Of a DNA stretch of 64,000 bases, positions 35,046 through 46,967 are shown one piece after another. The stretch comes from Aquatica leii. Lineage: Eukaryota; Arthropoda; Insecta; Coleoptera; Lampyridae. The position numbers and the translations under genes are program-made. The stretch is from assembly GCA_035610365.1 (NCBI GenBank), contig CM069432.1, positions 227,872,532 to 227,936,531 on the forward strand, written 5' to 3'. Below the pieces are notes generated by a model. That model was not told the DNA's origin. It saw nothing but the letters and a program-made list of their open reading frames with translations, and did not search any database. The stretch's first letter is position 1, and the number at the start of each line of letters is the position of its first letter.

Positions 35046-35576
35046 TTAGGGGCCCCGAGCTTGTACCGACAACTGTTCGGTATCAGATAACGAGTCATCA
35101 GATGTTGGATTAATTTCCTGATCTTTTGAATCACAACCTTCGTGATGTTTCAGTTCATTTTCACTGCCTTCATCTTCAGATGAGACTAAACCATTAAAAA
35201 ATGGAACCGGGAGTTCTTCAGAATGAGGAACGGGTCGAATTGCGGAGACTATTCTAGGGTAGTAGACTTTATGCCGATTTTTCTTGCCGATGCCCTTTGT
35301 GTTGATTAGGCAAAAATAGCAGTTAGTTATGTGGTCTGTGGGTTCCCGCCAAACCATGGGAATTCCAAACGGCAGACCTTTACGTTTTCCTTTTGTCCAG
35401 TCACGTACCATCTCCTCGCAGTTATGACATACAATATGAAAAGCCCACTTTTTATCTTGGTTGCCAAGAGGAATTTCAAAATAAGCTTTAATAGCACGTC
35501 GCACAAATGCTGTTAATTTGCGCCTTTGACGAAAAAGTGTGTTGTTTACACATTTGTGTCTACTTGAAGACGCCAT
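35046..35576 (-). CDS. N-terminal half of the unnamed repeated arthropod protein family, open
   Basis: The longest open frame of the window, 176 codons. The start is ATGG with A at -3, a good eukaryotic context. Residues 40-60 read QDKKWAFHIVCHNCEEMVRD with a CxxC pair at Cys50/Cys53. Residues 70-82 read FGIPMVWREPTDH, and CYFC (Cys86/Cys89) gives a second pair. VYYPRIVSAIRPVPH follows at 104-118, then an acidic Ser-rich tail (132-168). I recognise this module as the N-terminus of the family whose C-terminal halves occur at 4475 and 39330. The two Cys pairs suggest a zinc-binding fold; the function is unknown. The family's proteins are much longer, so this is half a protein. No disabling change is visible within it. 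It could be a young fragment or a retained short gene. Confidence 0.7.
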   Translation of the reverse strand: MASSSRHKCVNNTLFRQRRKLTAFVRRAIKAYFEIPLGNQDKKWAFHIVCHNCEEMVRDWTKGKRKGLPFGIPMVWREPTDHITNCYFCLINTKGIGKKNRHKVYYPRIVSAIRPVPHSEELPVPFFNGLVSSEDEGSENELKHHEGCDSKDQEINPTSDDSLSDTEQLSVQARGP

Positions 35577-35796
35577 GATTCGATCTGTATCAAAGAGAAA
35601 CTGTATTTTATTAAAAAAAAAGAATTGCTTAATACTTTACCCTATTATTCAGATAGTGTTTAATACTGGTTGATCCGTTACTATTTGTTGATGTAGCGGT
35701 GTGCAATATTCTCAGAATATATTATTGTAAAAACACAGACAAGTAAGAAAATGTGAAACATAATAATGTTATTTCAGTTGTAACACACAAATGTAC

Positions 35797-35836
35797 ACAA
35801 TGAGAGCAACTAAATAACAATGAGAGCAACTAAATA
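35797..35836. repeat. Perfect tandem pair of a 20-bp unit
   Basis: ACAATGAGAGCAACTAAATA occurs twice head to tail. Probably a small slippage duplication. Confidence 0.9.
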
Positions 35837-36199
35837 TACAAGCTCGCTGTAACACTGTTCAAGAAGTGGGAAATCCCACTACAACAGGGAGTAAGGGGTT
35901 TCATGGAAATACCTGTACCTACTTCAAATTTAAAGTTTTTAGTACAAAAAGATACTAATAAATAAAGAAAGCATTCCAAAAGGCATAATTCCCTGCACAA
36001 AATAATATCAGAAGTTACAGGATAGGCAGTGCATCATAGGGTTAATATATTACTTTAATACGATACTCTAAATATTCAACATCAAATTGCATGAAAACCA
36101 GAGCATGCAACGAAAAATCATTTTCAGATTTGAAATCAGCGATGAAAATATTACAATAATCCGTTAAAAAATCTCTTGCAACAGTGAATGAAAAAAAAA

Positions 36200-37003
36200 T
36201 TGTTCCCCTGTGTTATATGCATAACATTTGTTTAGGTGTAGTTCGTAAGTTATTTAATTGTGAGGTTAAAGGAAATTTAAATGTACGATTGGGAAGTAGG
36301 TTGGTAGGTATGCTATCAAAAAGACTAGTTGATTTACAAAATTAAATTCCTATTAAAATCCATCGAAAACCCAGATCATTAACTTAACTGCACCGATTCA
36401 AAGCCACCCAATTTAAGACTTTCCTCTTGTACACAGGAATTGTTGTACTCAAAAATCTTGTAAAAGAATGTGTTTATAACCATTTCATTAAGTAACATTG
36501 TTCTGTTGCGTTATTAATAATTGATGTAGAAGACAAACAAACAAATTGCGAACTGGCTTCAATGTTATTAAAACAGTTTATTAAAGAAGGTCTGGAGTTA
36601 TATGGAAGTGAGTTTGCTGTTGATAACGTTCATGTTTTAAGTCATTTAAGTGATGATGCTTTACAATATGAAGTTCTAGACTCATTCTCCGCCTTTCCGT
36701 TTGAAAATCATTTGCAACATATAAAAAAATTAGTTAGATCATCAACAAATCTATTAGATCAAATATGTCGGAAACTTGCGAAAATTGATTGATTTCAAAT
36801 TATTATATAAACCTGAGGACAGGTCATTAATAAGTACTGCTCAAAATCAGTATAAAAAAATGTGTGCAAAATCTTTAACTTTTACAATTTACAAATATTC
36901 AAAGGCAAATTGTTATTGTCTTACTGAAGGTAATAATATTGTTCAAATTAATAATATTATTAAAACACTTCAAAATGACAATAATAATTGGAAAACATTT
37001 TAA
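36200..37003 (+). pseudogene. Transposase-domain relic, probably CACTA/EnSpm-like
   Basis: One frame reads MHNICLGVVRKLFNCEVKGN, LNVRLGSRLVGMLSKRLVDL, IPIKIHRKPRSLT, LHRFKATQFKTFLLYTGIVV, VYNHFIK and HCSVALLII, and then in the open 77-codon stretch (36562-36792) MLLKQFIKEGLELYGSEFA, VDNVHVLSHLSDDALQYE and LDSFSAFPFENHLQHIKKLV. This order is that of the C-terminal domain of animal transposase-domain proteins, usually read as IPxEFxRKPR, WKATEFRxFLLYTGP, YNVHxLxHLxDD, LDxFSAFPFENxL. Three in-frame stops interrupt it. The tail continues in another frame at 36776-37003 with SLTFTIYKYSKANCYCLTEG. Assignment to CACTA/EnSpm is inference. No ends were found. Confidence 0.7.
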
Positions 37004-39329
37004 ATTATTAGGTTCTTTTTACAAAAATCCTTTTAAACCTCAAATTTAAAATACTTTCCTTGTATCGAATTTATCAAATAATTTTAAGGTGTGACATGTT
37101 TGACAAATCAAAGGAAAATACATACTTTTACCTTATAAAACAGTCTTTGTAGCAGTCCCTTTGTTCCATAGTATTCATTTTAATCTTAAGTTGTAGAATA
37201 AATGATAATTATATTTGTAAACTGTATTTTTACTTGTATAAGTTAATATTAATTTGTACATTGTATGGTTATATTTTGAATAAATATTCTTATTTCTTTC
37301 TTTTTCTAATTCGCAAATCTTATTAGCTTTATAATAAAGTGAAAAAGACCGCTGTGACATATCGACATGTTATTTATGTTTTTTCCACGTTGATATGTTG
37401 CTAGTTTCTACGTGAATTTCAACCGGAATTAAACATTTATTACACGTCTTCTGCTAGCTGGGATAACACTTCATCTCATGATAGCAAAGAGCAAGACTAC
37501 TGTAACCAAACTGTAACGGTGCCAACATGTACGAAAAAGTGAAGTGAGTCAAGGCACATTTCTTAAACTTAGGGTTCAAGCGTATGTTCAGATGTGATCA
37601 TATTTTTCTTAAGTATAACCGCTTATACACTTTATTCAGTAGTAGTCCAAACAGGTAATAGAAGTGGTTCACGCAATGTTTCATTACTTTAATGATGAAT
37701 TTAAGTGGGAATTAGTTCAAGATAAAATGCGTTGTTCTTTGTATAGTCAAAGTGAGCTCCCTAAAAAGAAGCTGTGCCTACTATTGCAAAGCATCTTAAA
37801 ATTATAGAACGTTTGGATATTTTGTTAGAAATAGAGTAAAAATTTATACAGGAAGCATATTTGGAATTCAGGGGAGTATTTTTCTTCATGGCTACAATGT
37901 GAGTGAAAATCGTCGATTATTTTGATCGTCGGGACGAATTATTGCAATCGAGAGTTATTTCACAGCAATAAAAAAATGATGCTTTAATAATTAAAATAAA
38001 GAATAATTAGGAAAACACTCTTGTTATAGTCTACAAATGTGACAAAAACTTATAGTTAACCGACAGAATAACATTTTATTGGCCAAGATGTTTCTGAAGA
38101 TATATTCCGAAAAAAAGTTATTTTTCATCATGATGGACGCCAATATTTTTAACTTAACACATGGATTTGATTTAACCAGAAAAATAATATCGTTGTTTTC
38201 ACCCAAAATTACTACAATAATACGCAATACAATTAAATATTGTATGTGCATCGTATGCATCTGCACCTCAATTTAAAAATCATGTTATTCATAGGTATGT
38301 GCAAAAACCTTACCCTAACAACGCAAAATATTTTTTAGAAACACTTGGAAATTGTATTAAAAAATTAAACGTTACGTAACACTAAGTATGAGTTAAAAAA
38401 TAGAGTGAAATCGAGCCAAACGCATCTAATTTAAGACAACTTAACGTCTTGACACGTCTTCTGCACAAAATCAATTGAAAAAATTGATCACGACTTGTGA
38501 CGAAATCGTATATGTAAATACTACAAATAAATAAATCAGTATTTAAATTTAAATTAATGAAGCAAATCGGTAATAAACATAAATGTTAACAAGGAACATA
38601 AAACTAATTTGGTTTGGCTACAAAACATTTACCTTTTAAACGTGTATAATTACGTAACCGGCTAATCAATAAGCGAAGGCGTTATGTGCACTAACGCAAA
38701 CTTAAAAATTTACTACCTCGTCTTTAACATAAATTTCTAATTGCATAACAAATATTTATTGATCGACAAGTACAAAAATACCAAACGTTTGTTTAATGAA
38801 GTTGTTTGCAATATTATATCATTTAAAGATTACAATAATAACAACGTAAATATTATTTAAACTTAATTTGATAAATGCTTTAAGTGTAGAGGTGAAAGTT
38901 TAAATATACATTAATATGCACTAGGAAGAAACATAAATTATATTAAGCCGTTCTAATTAGGTTATTAGTTGTATCAACATTTTCTTTTAAATTTCTCCTT
39001 GTGGAATTTAAACGCAAAATATTTGATTAATAAGTTGAGGTCGTATATGTCAATTGAATTCTGATAGAAATTAACATCAATACGTAAGAAGTGTAGAACA
39101 TTACCTTTAATTTTTAATATTGTTTTGAATAAAAAAATAAAGAAGAAAAGAACAAATGTTAAAAATATAAAAGTAAAAGCGCAGTTAAAAAATGTAACAA
39201 AACATTGATAAGTTAATTGTATCTAAGTATTTGTCTAGTTTAAAATATTCAAATTGGTGTATAGTTCTTATAGTCTTGAACTAAAAGTATAACCAAAAAA
39301 CTTTTTGTACCCACGTCTAGTTTAGTTTA
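37004..39329. other. No gene assigned
   Basis: Short open frames overlap on both strands at 38024-38276, but neither shows a recognisable motif. 37640-37880 is somewhat richer in codon-like sequence without a family I can name. Confidence 0.4.
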
Positions 39330-40310
39330 GCATAGTTATTTTTTCCTTTTTATAGGCTGCTGCCTTCTCTAACAAGAAACCAGCAATAAACGTCCATCAT
39401 GACAGGATCCCATCTACCCTAATATCGGCTTTCCATTTCCAATATTTTGATGGAATATTTTCCCGTGTTAATCACTCATCTTTCCTCAATTAGCAAAAAA
39501 CAAAGTCAAATGCGACCGCAAAAAATAAGTTTGATCAACATTTGGAACCTTAAACTGTTATAGTTTTCTAGCAAATTAATTACGATATCTTAGTAGTTTT
39601 CACTCTTGATTTCTCAAAAAATTTTCGCGAACATTTCTTAAAAAACCCCTTCCTGACAGTCATTTATAGTACGAGTAAAATTTTTGAAAGACTTCCTAAT
39701 TTGTGACCCAACAAATGTTTCTTCAAACTCTTACATCAGATACTTTTGGAAACTTTTTCTTTAAGTAGTTAAGTTTTTTCTAGTGCTTTTACAAACTGTT
39801 TAATCAATCCTAATTTAATGCGTAGAGAGGATAAAATCACCAAATTAGAATCTACTAACGGTTCAAATTTTATATTAAGTTTTCCACAAACAATTTTAAT
39901 CCGTGGGTGCCATTCTTTTATTTGGCAATGTTGCTGAACTGCTTAGCTATCCCATAGACACAAAAAACAACAATATTCAGTAAACCGTGCAGTTCGAGTA
40001 ATAAGGAAATAACCTTAAGATCACAGATTTGCTAATGATGACTTAAATATTGCATAATATTTATTGTAGTTGACATATCGTCATAGGTTTCTTTTGTGTT
40101 TGTACGATGAGCTAATGCAATTGACAGAGTTTATAAAGTAAAACCGTACCAAGTTTTATTTTCGACAAGTCGATAAACAATCGCCATTCTGCAAAGTTAT
40201 ACCGTTGATTGTAGTATTTACTGAAACATGCCCAACTACGTGGTAATAAGTGAAACATGACTTTCTTCACCGAGCGTCCCTTTCTATAAATTATCTGCAC
40301 CGACTAGTGT
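39330..40310 (-). pseudogene. Copy B: C-terminal half of the unnamed repeated arthropod protein family
   Basis: On the minus strand, from high to low coordinates: FSKYYNQRYNFAEWRLFIDL (the best landmark, family EEWRLFIDSSK), LGTVLLYKLCQL, ICDLKVISLLLELHG, then PLVDSNLVILSSLRIKLGLI, KQFVKALEK, HFL-HLDFF-like sequence, and EMESRY-GRWDPVMMDVYCW at the end. It covers the same part of the protein as copy A but is a separate, differently decayed insertion. Because it lies upstream of the N-terminal half at 35.0-35.6 kb on the same strand, the two are not halves of one gene. Broken over several frames. Confidence 0.75.
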
Positions 40311-41897
40311 CGCCACAGATGGTCAGCACAATATCTTACAAATATTTTATCATTTACTGACTCATTTTACAAACGAGGTTGTCGTGATATATCCAGTCTG
40401 ATTTAAATTTATTCCAAATTAATCTAATTGTGTTACTGTTCACTTATTTTTTGCGAGTAGAAAACTTATTTCAAATGTAACTTGATTTTATATTTCTTTG
40501 TTTTTATTACCTTTTTAAATATAATTTTAAAAAAATTTCCATACCAGTAACGAAATATGATTATTGAAGTAGTTAATTTTTTTTATTATGTTCCTAATCT
40601 TTATGTTTGATATGCTGACGAAGTAAATATGCAGATTGATGATAAATTAATTTTAAGCCTAATTTAACTACAAACCTTGATCACGCAACGAAATGTATAA
40701 ACACAGATTACCACGTCAAAATATTTGAAATGTTGATCAATTCCCACTGTTTGCTTCTTACTTTTAATTTGTTGTCATTATTATAAATTCGTTAGTTGAC
40801 GACTCAAGCTTATCGGAGAAGTAAACGTGGCTTATCATTGCTTAAACTATCACACATTAAAGTTGTGGTTGGTCAAGGTTTTATATGTCAACAAATCTCA
40901 AATATTACCGATTTATAATAATATCGTTTCTTAATTACTTTTCTGTTACCATAGTTTTATTACTTACGTGTAACAATTTATATTAAATAAATTAATACAT
41001 AACAAAAGTTGTTAATTCGTTTTGACGCAGTTTTTGTTTTTCAAAAAAAAAATCATAATAAATGATTGATAAGGTTCTTATAGAGAATATCAAGGTTCTG
41101 CAGTAATCTACAACAATTAGCAAAGTGGTTAGTAAATATGCTGACCAACAGATGAATCGATGCTAATTTCCTAGCGGCGAGCATATACTTTTTGACACGA
41201 AATACGTCGCAAAGTCCAGTAATATCAGTGCAGCAACAGAAATTTCTTTCAATTTTGTAAAAAAACATTATATTTTTTGTGACGTTTCTTTAATACAGAG
41301 ATTCTTGTTTTTGTTCCACTAAGTTAATTTGATATAACACGAAATACAGCATATATGTGATGCTTCATAACATCTTTGAATCAATTCATTTAAAGGTTTT
41401 TTTTGTTGTAACATATAATCCACCAGTAGCGGCTTGTTTATAAGATGATTTGGTCAATGTTCCACGAAAAATACGGCCCACAAAAAAAAATTTTATTTTC
41501 AATATACACACGTTTTCATATATTTCATTTTAATACATATACATAATTAATTGCAAATATTTCTTATTTAACATTGTTGTGCACATCCGTACTCATCTGG
41601 GTCAAATTTTCAATTGTTCGACTGAGATCTTATGGCAAATATTTTAAGTGCAAGCAATAAGTAATTGACATAGTTATATAAACCAACGTGAAAAAGAAGG
41701 ATATAATGCACATTTTGTAAACTGCTAATTGGTCATTGACTGTAACCAGCGCATTTTTACGTTTGGGTTTGTTTCGAGATTGCATTTTCATATACCTATG
41801 CATAAAACGCATTTAATAATTGCCCTTGAATTGAAAAGTTGATAGACGTGCGTTTTCATAATGTTAGTTTTACGGTTTTACTAAAATTGGGTTCAAA
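40311..41897. other. No gene assigned; may include the left end of the hAT element
   Basis: The hAT transposase that starts at 41898 should have a terminal repeat upstream, but I could not find a matching pair. Confidence 0.4.
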
Positions 41898-42559
41898 ATG
41901 ACTGTACAAGAAATCATTGATCCTAAAAACAGTAGCCTTCTTACGTTTGAAAAGAAACTACAATTTAAACTAAATGATGGACCTCTACCAATATTAAAAC
42001 TAACTGAAACAACGAAAGACAAAGGAGAAGATGATGATTTTAAAACATGAACGTATGGATTTGTGGATGTAAAATAGTTAATGCGTTCTTTTGTAATCAA
42101 TGTCTTATGTTTTGCGGTGACTCATTGTAGACAACAACTGGCGTTAAACATATTAAACATTTAAAAGAAAAGATTAAAAACTCGTCGATACATATACATA
42201 TAGTTCACTAAATTTTGCACAAAAAGTATAGAAGTAGAGCAGAGGACCGTGTGTTGCTTGTGGTGAAGCCATGCGCACAGGCAACCAACGTTACGACGCC
42301 ATTTGTATATGTCCCAGGTTAAACATTATTTAGATCACAGATTTGGATTGATTGAAAATTTTAATTAGTTCTGTACCGTTTACGTGCACGTGGTTATTGC
42401 ACTTAATACTTCTTATAAACTTCTAGTAATGTACACATTTAAATACACACAAAAAATCTAACCAAATTTTACAAAATAACATCAATATAAATTTTTGTGT
42501 CTACATTGATATGTATTAAAAATAAGTTATTTGATGAAACCATTGTATCTTTTAGAATC

Positions 42560-45081
42560 ATGGTAAACTGTTCAGCATATGGTTGTAGCAACAGAAATGA
42601 TCGTGATACAGTAAAGGACCAACAAAATATTACATACTACAACTGAATAGTATTTTTATAGATATTTTTGTACGTGTACGATTGATATTTTTGTAATTTT
42701 CAAAAAGAATCCAAAATTGAGGTTTAGGTGGTGTAACGAAGTAAGAAGGAAGAATTGGGTGCCAAGCGAGAGAAGCGTATTGTTCTCTACAGACTTTACA
42801 AATGATTGCTTTAGTAAATTTAATTGTAGATTAAATTTCAATTCAGTGCCAACAATTTTTCCTGCATTTCCAAGTTGTGTCCAGCCTCAGGTTGTTAATT
42901 TTAAATACACTTTATTTATTCTATTTTATTTCTTACACCAGGTCGTACCTGGAAAAAAACGAAATAAGAGCTAAATGTCTGAAAAGAGTTCTCATACGAT
43001 TGAAAATGTACAAAACGAAACAGATAGATTCATTAATACCACTAATCATGAAGATCAGGCAACGACTTCATTGACACGTGATTTTATTTTTGAGTTTTCC
43101 CCATACACATCGAGTGCAGTATTAGTGTCACGGTTCTAGAAGCAAAGGAAATCAAGGACAACTTCATTTTTTTCAGATCGCAAACATCATAAAACATCTC
43201 CTAAAGTCAAACATCATAACACATCTCCTGAAGTCAAACATCATAAAACATCTCCTGAAGTAGAAAATGTTAAGAAATCAATGCAATCGACTATTCGCAG
43301 ATACAAAAAGAAAATTAAGGTACTGCAGCAAACTACACGAAAGCAAACTAAAAGATTGACAACATTTAAAAACATTATTAAAACTCTCAACGATAAAAAA
43401 ATAATTTGGAAAATATTTCGATTACTTCTAAATATATTTTTAAGCAACAAGTTGCTAAGTCGAAAAAAATCCATAAATCTATTCAGCTCAGTTAATTTTA
43501 AGTTAATGACTGAAGAAGTTTTGCTTGTTTGTGCCCTTCTTATGGATGAAGTAGCTATTCGAAAGCTTGTCAAATATTATGGCAAGACAGATGGTTGGCT
43601 ATATTGACAGGGGCACAGGAATATATACTGATATCCGCGACCTAGCTTCAAACGCGTTAGTTTTATGTTTATGCATCAATGGCGATGGAAAATTCCTGTA
43701 GGGTATTTTTTAGTAAATGGTGTCACTAACCAACAAAGGTTTAACCTTATGAAGCAGTGTTTAACCTTGGCTAATGAAGCTAATGTGCGAGTAGTATCAT
43801 TAACATATGACGGTTATCCCAGCAATATAACTATAGCTACTAATTTAGGCTATAGTTTTAATACCTGGCGTAAATTAGTAAATTTATTTAAACATTCGAG
43901 TACTTCAGAGCTTGTGTATGTATATTTCGATATTTGCTGTATGATCAAATTTTGGTAACAAAATAACAACCCTTAATACATATTTTGCAAAACAGAAAAT
44001 GAAGGTGCGCCACACAAGTTTTCAGTGAGTCGGTTGCTCATGTAATGAAATTTTGTAAGGAACAATTAAAACTTCCCTAATTTGCTGAATGTGAAGCAAT
44101 GATAAATTTTATAGACATCTTAAACAATGTAATTTTAAAAAACCAATAACGCGTTCAAATTTTGCGTATTTAGAAAAAGCAAAACATTATATTTATAATT
44201 TGAAAGTTAGTCGAACGTCAAAGGAGTTAATTATTATTAGCAATAGAAAAACTGGATTTTTAGGGTTTGTTCACAAACAAACAAGTGTATTTTTATCTTC
44301 CTATTTATAAGGCCAACCAAGACTACCTAGAACTGTTTTTTGCAATTATCAGGACCATTTAGGTAAAAATAATAATCCAACATGTAAATAATTTATTTCG
44401 GCGTTCTCTTGCATTTAGAACTGAAAGCTCATGACAGAGGCAACTGTATACCTCTGGAAGACATAACTATTTTACATTGTAAAAAGTTATTTTAGAAGTA
44501 AATAAGGAAAATATTCATATTGAAGAAGAATCTAATCACCAGTATTTAGCTTCTTTGCAAGAATTGAGTGAATTCTCAACTATATTATTAGTTACATCAC
44601 TGAGTTTGTTGTGCGACATTTGTATCAAGTTGTCAAATATGAACCGTGTTTGAGCGCTTTGTGTGACGACCAAAAACGTAAAATATTTTGTTTCGTGGAA
44701 ATGGAGATTTAATTTTCCTTTATGTTGATATCTGTCGCAGTAGCAAAAAAAATATTCGAAAAACCTTAGTAGAGAGTTGTGGAAAACATCTTTTAAAACG
44801 ATTTTCAAAGGAAAACTTATCATCCAGTGTTTTACAGCACTATGTTAATAAAAAGATTTTTGAAAAATGAATCGAGCATACTTTTAACAATGATGGTTTA
44901 TCATATTATTTTGGTAATTCAAGCGATTGCTGATGAAAACCTAAATGATGGACTACGCTATATAGCTGGAAGAGCAATAGACAAATCTCAGTCCGAACGA
45001 CATCATTTAAGCAAAATTATTGATAAATTAAAAAAATTGCAATTACTTAAGAATTTTTATGTTCTCACGAATTACAGATAG
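42560..45081 (+). pseudogene. P-element transposase with THAP domain, broken
   Basis: MVNCSAYGCSNRNDRD at 42560 begins a THAP zinc finger; VPSERSVLFSTDFTNDCFSK and VPTIFPAFPS finish it, but the CxxHF pair of the zinc site reads FSTDF, so the finger is lost. A 27-bp tandem repeat and a Lys-rich coiled coil (43262-43420) follow. LVCALLMDEVAIRK gives the first Asp region, then WKIPVGYFLVNGVTNQQRF, VRVVSLTYDGYPSNITIATN (second Asp, DG box) and SELVYVYFDICCMIKFW. The downstream part reads KPITRSNFAYLEKAKHYI-like sequence, TGFLGF, CIPLEDITILHCK, RKTLVESCGKHLLKRFS and LNDGLRYIAGRAIDKSQSER. The blocks match the P/THAP9 order over its whole length, with many frameshifts and stops. Confidence 0.85.
43181..43261 (+). 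repeat. Three tandem 27-bp units inside the P transposase
   Basis: Units at 43181-43207, 43208-43234 and 43235-43261 differ by one to three bases. Each encodes nine residues of the type HHKTSPEVK in one frame, in the linker between the THAP domain and the coiled coil. The phase of three keeps the frame, so the expansion could have occurred while the gene was active. Confidence 0.9.
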
Positions 45082-46230
45082 GAGTTTAAGTGTGGGTGCT
45101 TATACTTAAGCAGCGCTTTCTCTCGTGGTTTCATTTTTTTGTACACTTTGGTTTTACGTCTCTCGGTGGCATAGATGTTAGAATACAATTAGATAGTGCT
45201 TATTGCAAAACATTTAAAGAATAAGGTTAAAAAAATAGATACATTGTCACTAAATTAATCGATTGTTTTGTGGAATTTTTGAGTTGCCATTGCGTAGTCA
45301 TAAATGAAACTGATATTTCTGACAATCCAGGTGAACTAATAAATATTGTGTCAGAATTTGATGCGATTTTTAAAAACCCTATGCAAAAAATTGCTTTTTT
45401 TTCACAATATTTCTAAAACTATTTAAAATGATATATTGCATTGTAGATGAAACTACTGATAATTTGAATAAAACGCAAATGGTTTTTTGCTACGATACGT
45501 TTTTAATGGTAAAATTAATGGTAAACGTTTTAGGAAATGAATAACTCCTCTCCTCCTCACGAGTAAAAAACTAGGAGGCGTACAAGCGTAGACTAAAGAG
45601 ACATATTCTAACGCCAATTTTATTCACTCTTATACACACCAGCTTAACTTAACATTGCAAAAAGCTGCACGTTAGCATAAATAAACAAATTAAAATATTT
45701 TTTGTAAATCTGCATCCAAAATCTTTGTTTTTTTTCGAACCCGCCTAAGCGTATTGCTGATTTGGATAAAATTTTAAAAGTAAGAATGCCTAAAGCTACA
45801 CCTACAAAGTTGAATTTTATTACTACATGTGTTGACAGTTTACAGATTTAATAAATTCCTTAAAGATTATTGTTAATAGGAATTACAGAAGAAGACTATA
45901 GTAACATTCATCAAGTTGATGCATTACTCAAATACCTACAAGATGAACACTTTGAGTATTCATTAAATTATTTTTATTTACTTATGGTTTATATTTATTA
46001 CCACGTTTAATATTAGCAATCCGAGATAGGATTTTAGACCAATCAGCGGTGTCTAGCACACCTTGAAGTAGCAAAACTAGAAGTTGTGATGTAGATAATA
46101 CAGATCTAAAACGAAGAATCGCTATCGAAATTTGCGATATTATTTTGTTAGAAAACTTTTAATAGACTATTTTGTTAATAGTAGAGATAGGAGAATTGAA
46201 TTAAAATTTAAAAAAGTTTAATTGTAAGTT

Positions 46231-46967
46231 CAATTTTTAATTATGTCGACCCTCCAGTGTTCTGACTCACGAGCGGCTACTGTAATCCACAAACATAGCA
46301 AAAATTGCCCAGATAATTTTTACAGCCTCTTGTACGGTTTTCTATTCTTAAAAATCACACATAACACAATTTGTGGAATACTGCTTTAAACTTTCTTAAC
46401 TGACAGTTTAGTGACATTTCATTTGTCTCTTCTCAGACCGCGTCAACAACAAAGTCGCCTAGTGTGTTTAGATTAAAAAATTAGTGTTTTGTAATACAAA
46501 TTAGAGAACTATCTAAATTTTTTAACACTCAGATAACTCATAGTTCAATGGTGATATTAGTTTTGTTAAATGTTAATTGTCTTATAAAATTAACGTTATA
46601 TACCGTACACCATAATTAAATTCAGTAATTATACTACATAAAACTTTTTCACGTGCCGCAATTAGTACATTGTTCAAGTCGCAAATATATTAAACAAACT
46701 TTTTATCACGTTGTATATCTTAACCAATTTTTTATTTTACATACAGCTTTTTACTTAACAAAGTTTTTCGATTAGCATATTGCTTTTAATATTTTGTAAT
46801 ATGCTCTTTAATATTTTTTGTGAGTGTGTATTTTTCCCATTATTATTTATGCATCTCATAATAAAATCGTGTTTTTGTATTAATATACTATAGAAGCGCT
46901 TAAAGTTTAAATGTATTGTGCAAACTACTTATACATTGTATTTTATTAAATATTACAACTTCAAATA
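46231..46967. other. AT-rich spacer
   Basis: May include the right end of the hAT element. No terminal repeat recognised. Confidence 0.4.

Larger units (their letters stand above)
42218..45143 (+). mobile_element. P element (THAP9-like) inserted in the hAT gene
   Basis: About 2.9 kb. The limits are set by where the hAT reading stops and resumes. The candidate ends CACAAAAAGTAT and, from the other side, TACAAAAAAATG are only weakly alike. The flanking octamers AAATTTTG and CACTTTGG agree at five of eight bases, as an old 8-bp duplication might. The edges are good to perhaps 15 bp. The element carries a full-length but broken transposase gene. It is younger than the hAT element. Confidence 0.75.
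41898..46230 (+). mobile_element. hAT-family transposase (TTF/DUF4371, ZMYM1-like) split by a P element
   Basis: Left part 41898-42205: MTVQEIIDPK leads to LTFEKKLQFKLNDGPLP, then WICGCKIVNAFFCNQCLMF, the TTF zinc-finger region, and TTTGVKHIKHLKEKIKNSS. Right part 45165-46230: GGIDVRIQLDSAYCKTFKE, KLIDCFVEFL, INETDISDNPGELINIVSEF, YCIVDETTDNLNKTQMVFCY (first catalytic Asp box VDETTD), LQKAAR-like sequence near 45655, MPKATPTKLNFITTCVDSLQ (family TRWNFxSRxVxSL), VDALLKYLQDEHFEYSL and DNTDLKRRIAIEICDIILLE. These are hAT landmarks in the right order. There is a gap before the VDETTD box, several stops and frameshifts are present, and no C-terminal dimerisation motif was recognised. The protein is resumed almost exactly where it was left, across about 2.9 kb of P element. 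Confidence 0.8.

Noticed and set aside
38024-38276. Overlapping open frames on both strands
   Set aside because: No motif in either. Mutual openness reflects low stop density, not coding.
35046-40310. Joining the N-terminal half at 35 kb with copy B at 39-40 kb as one broken gene
   Set aside because: On the minus strand the C-terminal half comes first, so order is wrong for one gene; they are separate insertions.
43241-43573. Minus-strand frame of 110 codons
   Set aside because: Antisense shadow of the P-element transposase coiled-coil region.
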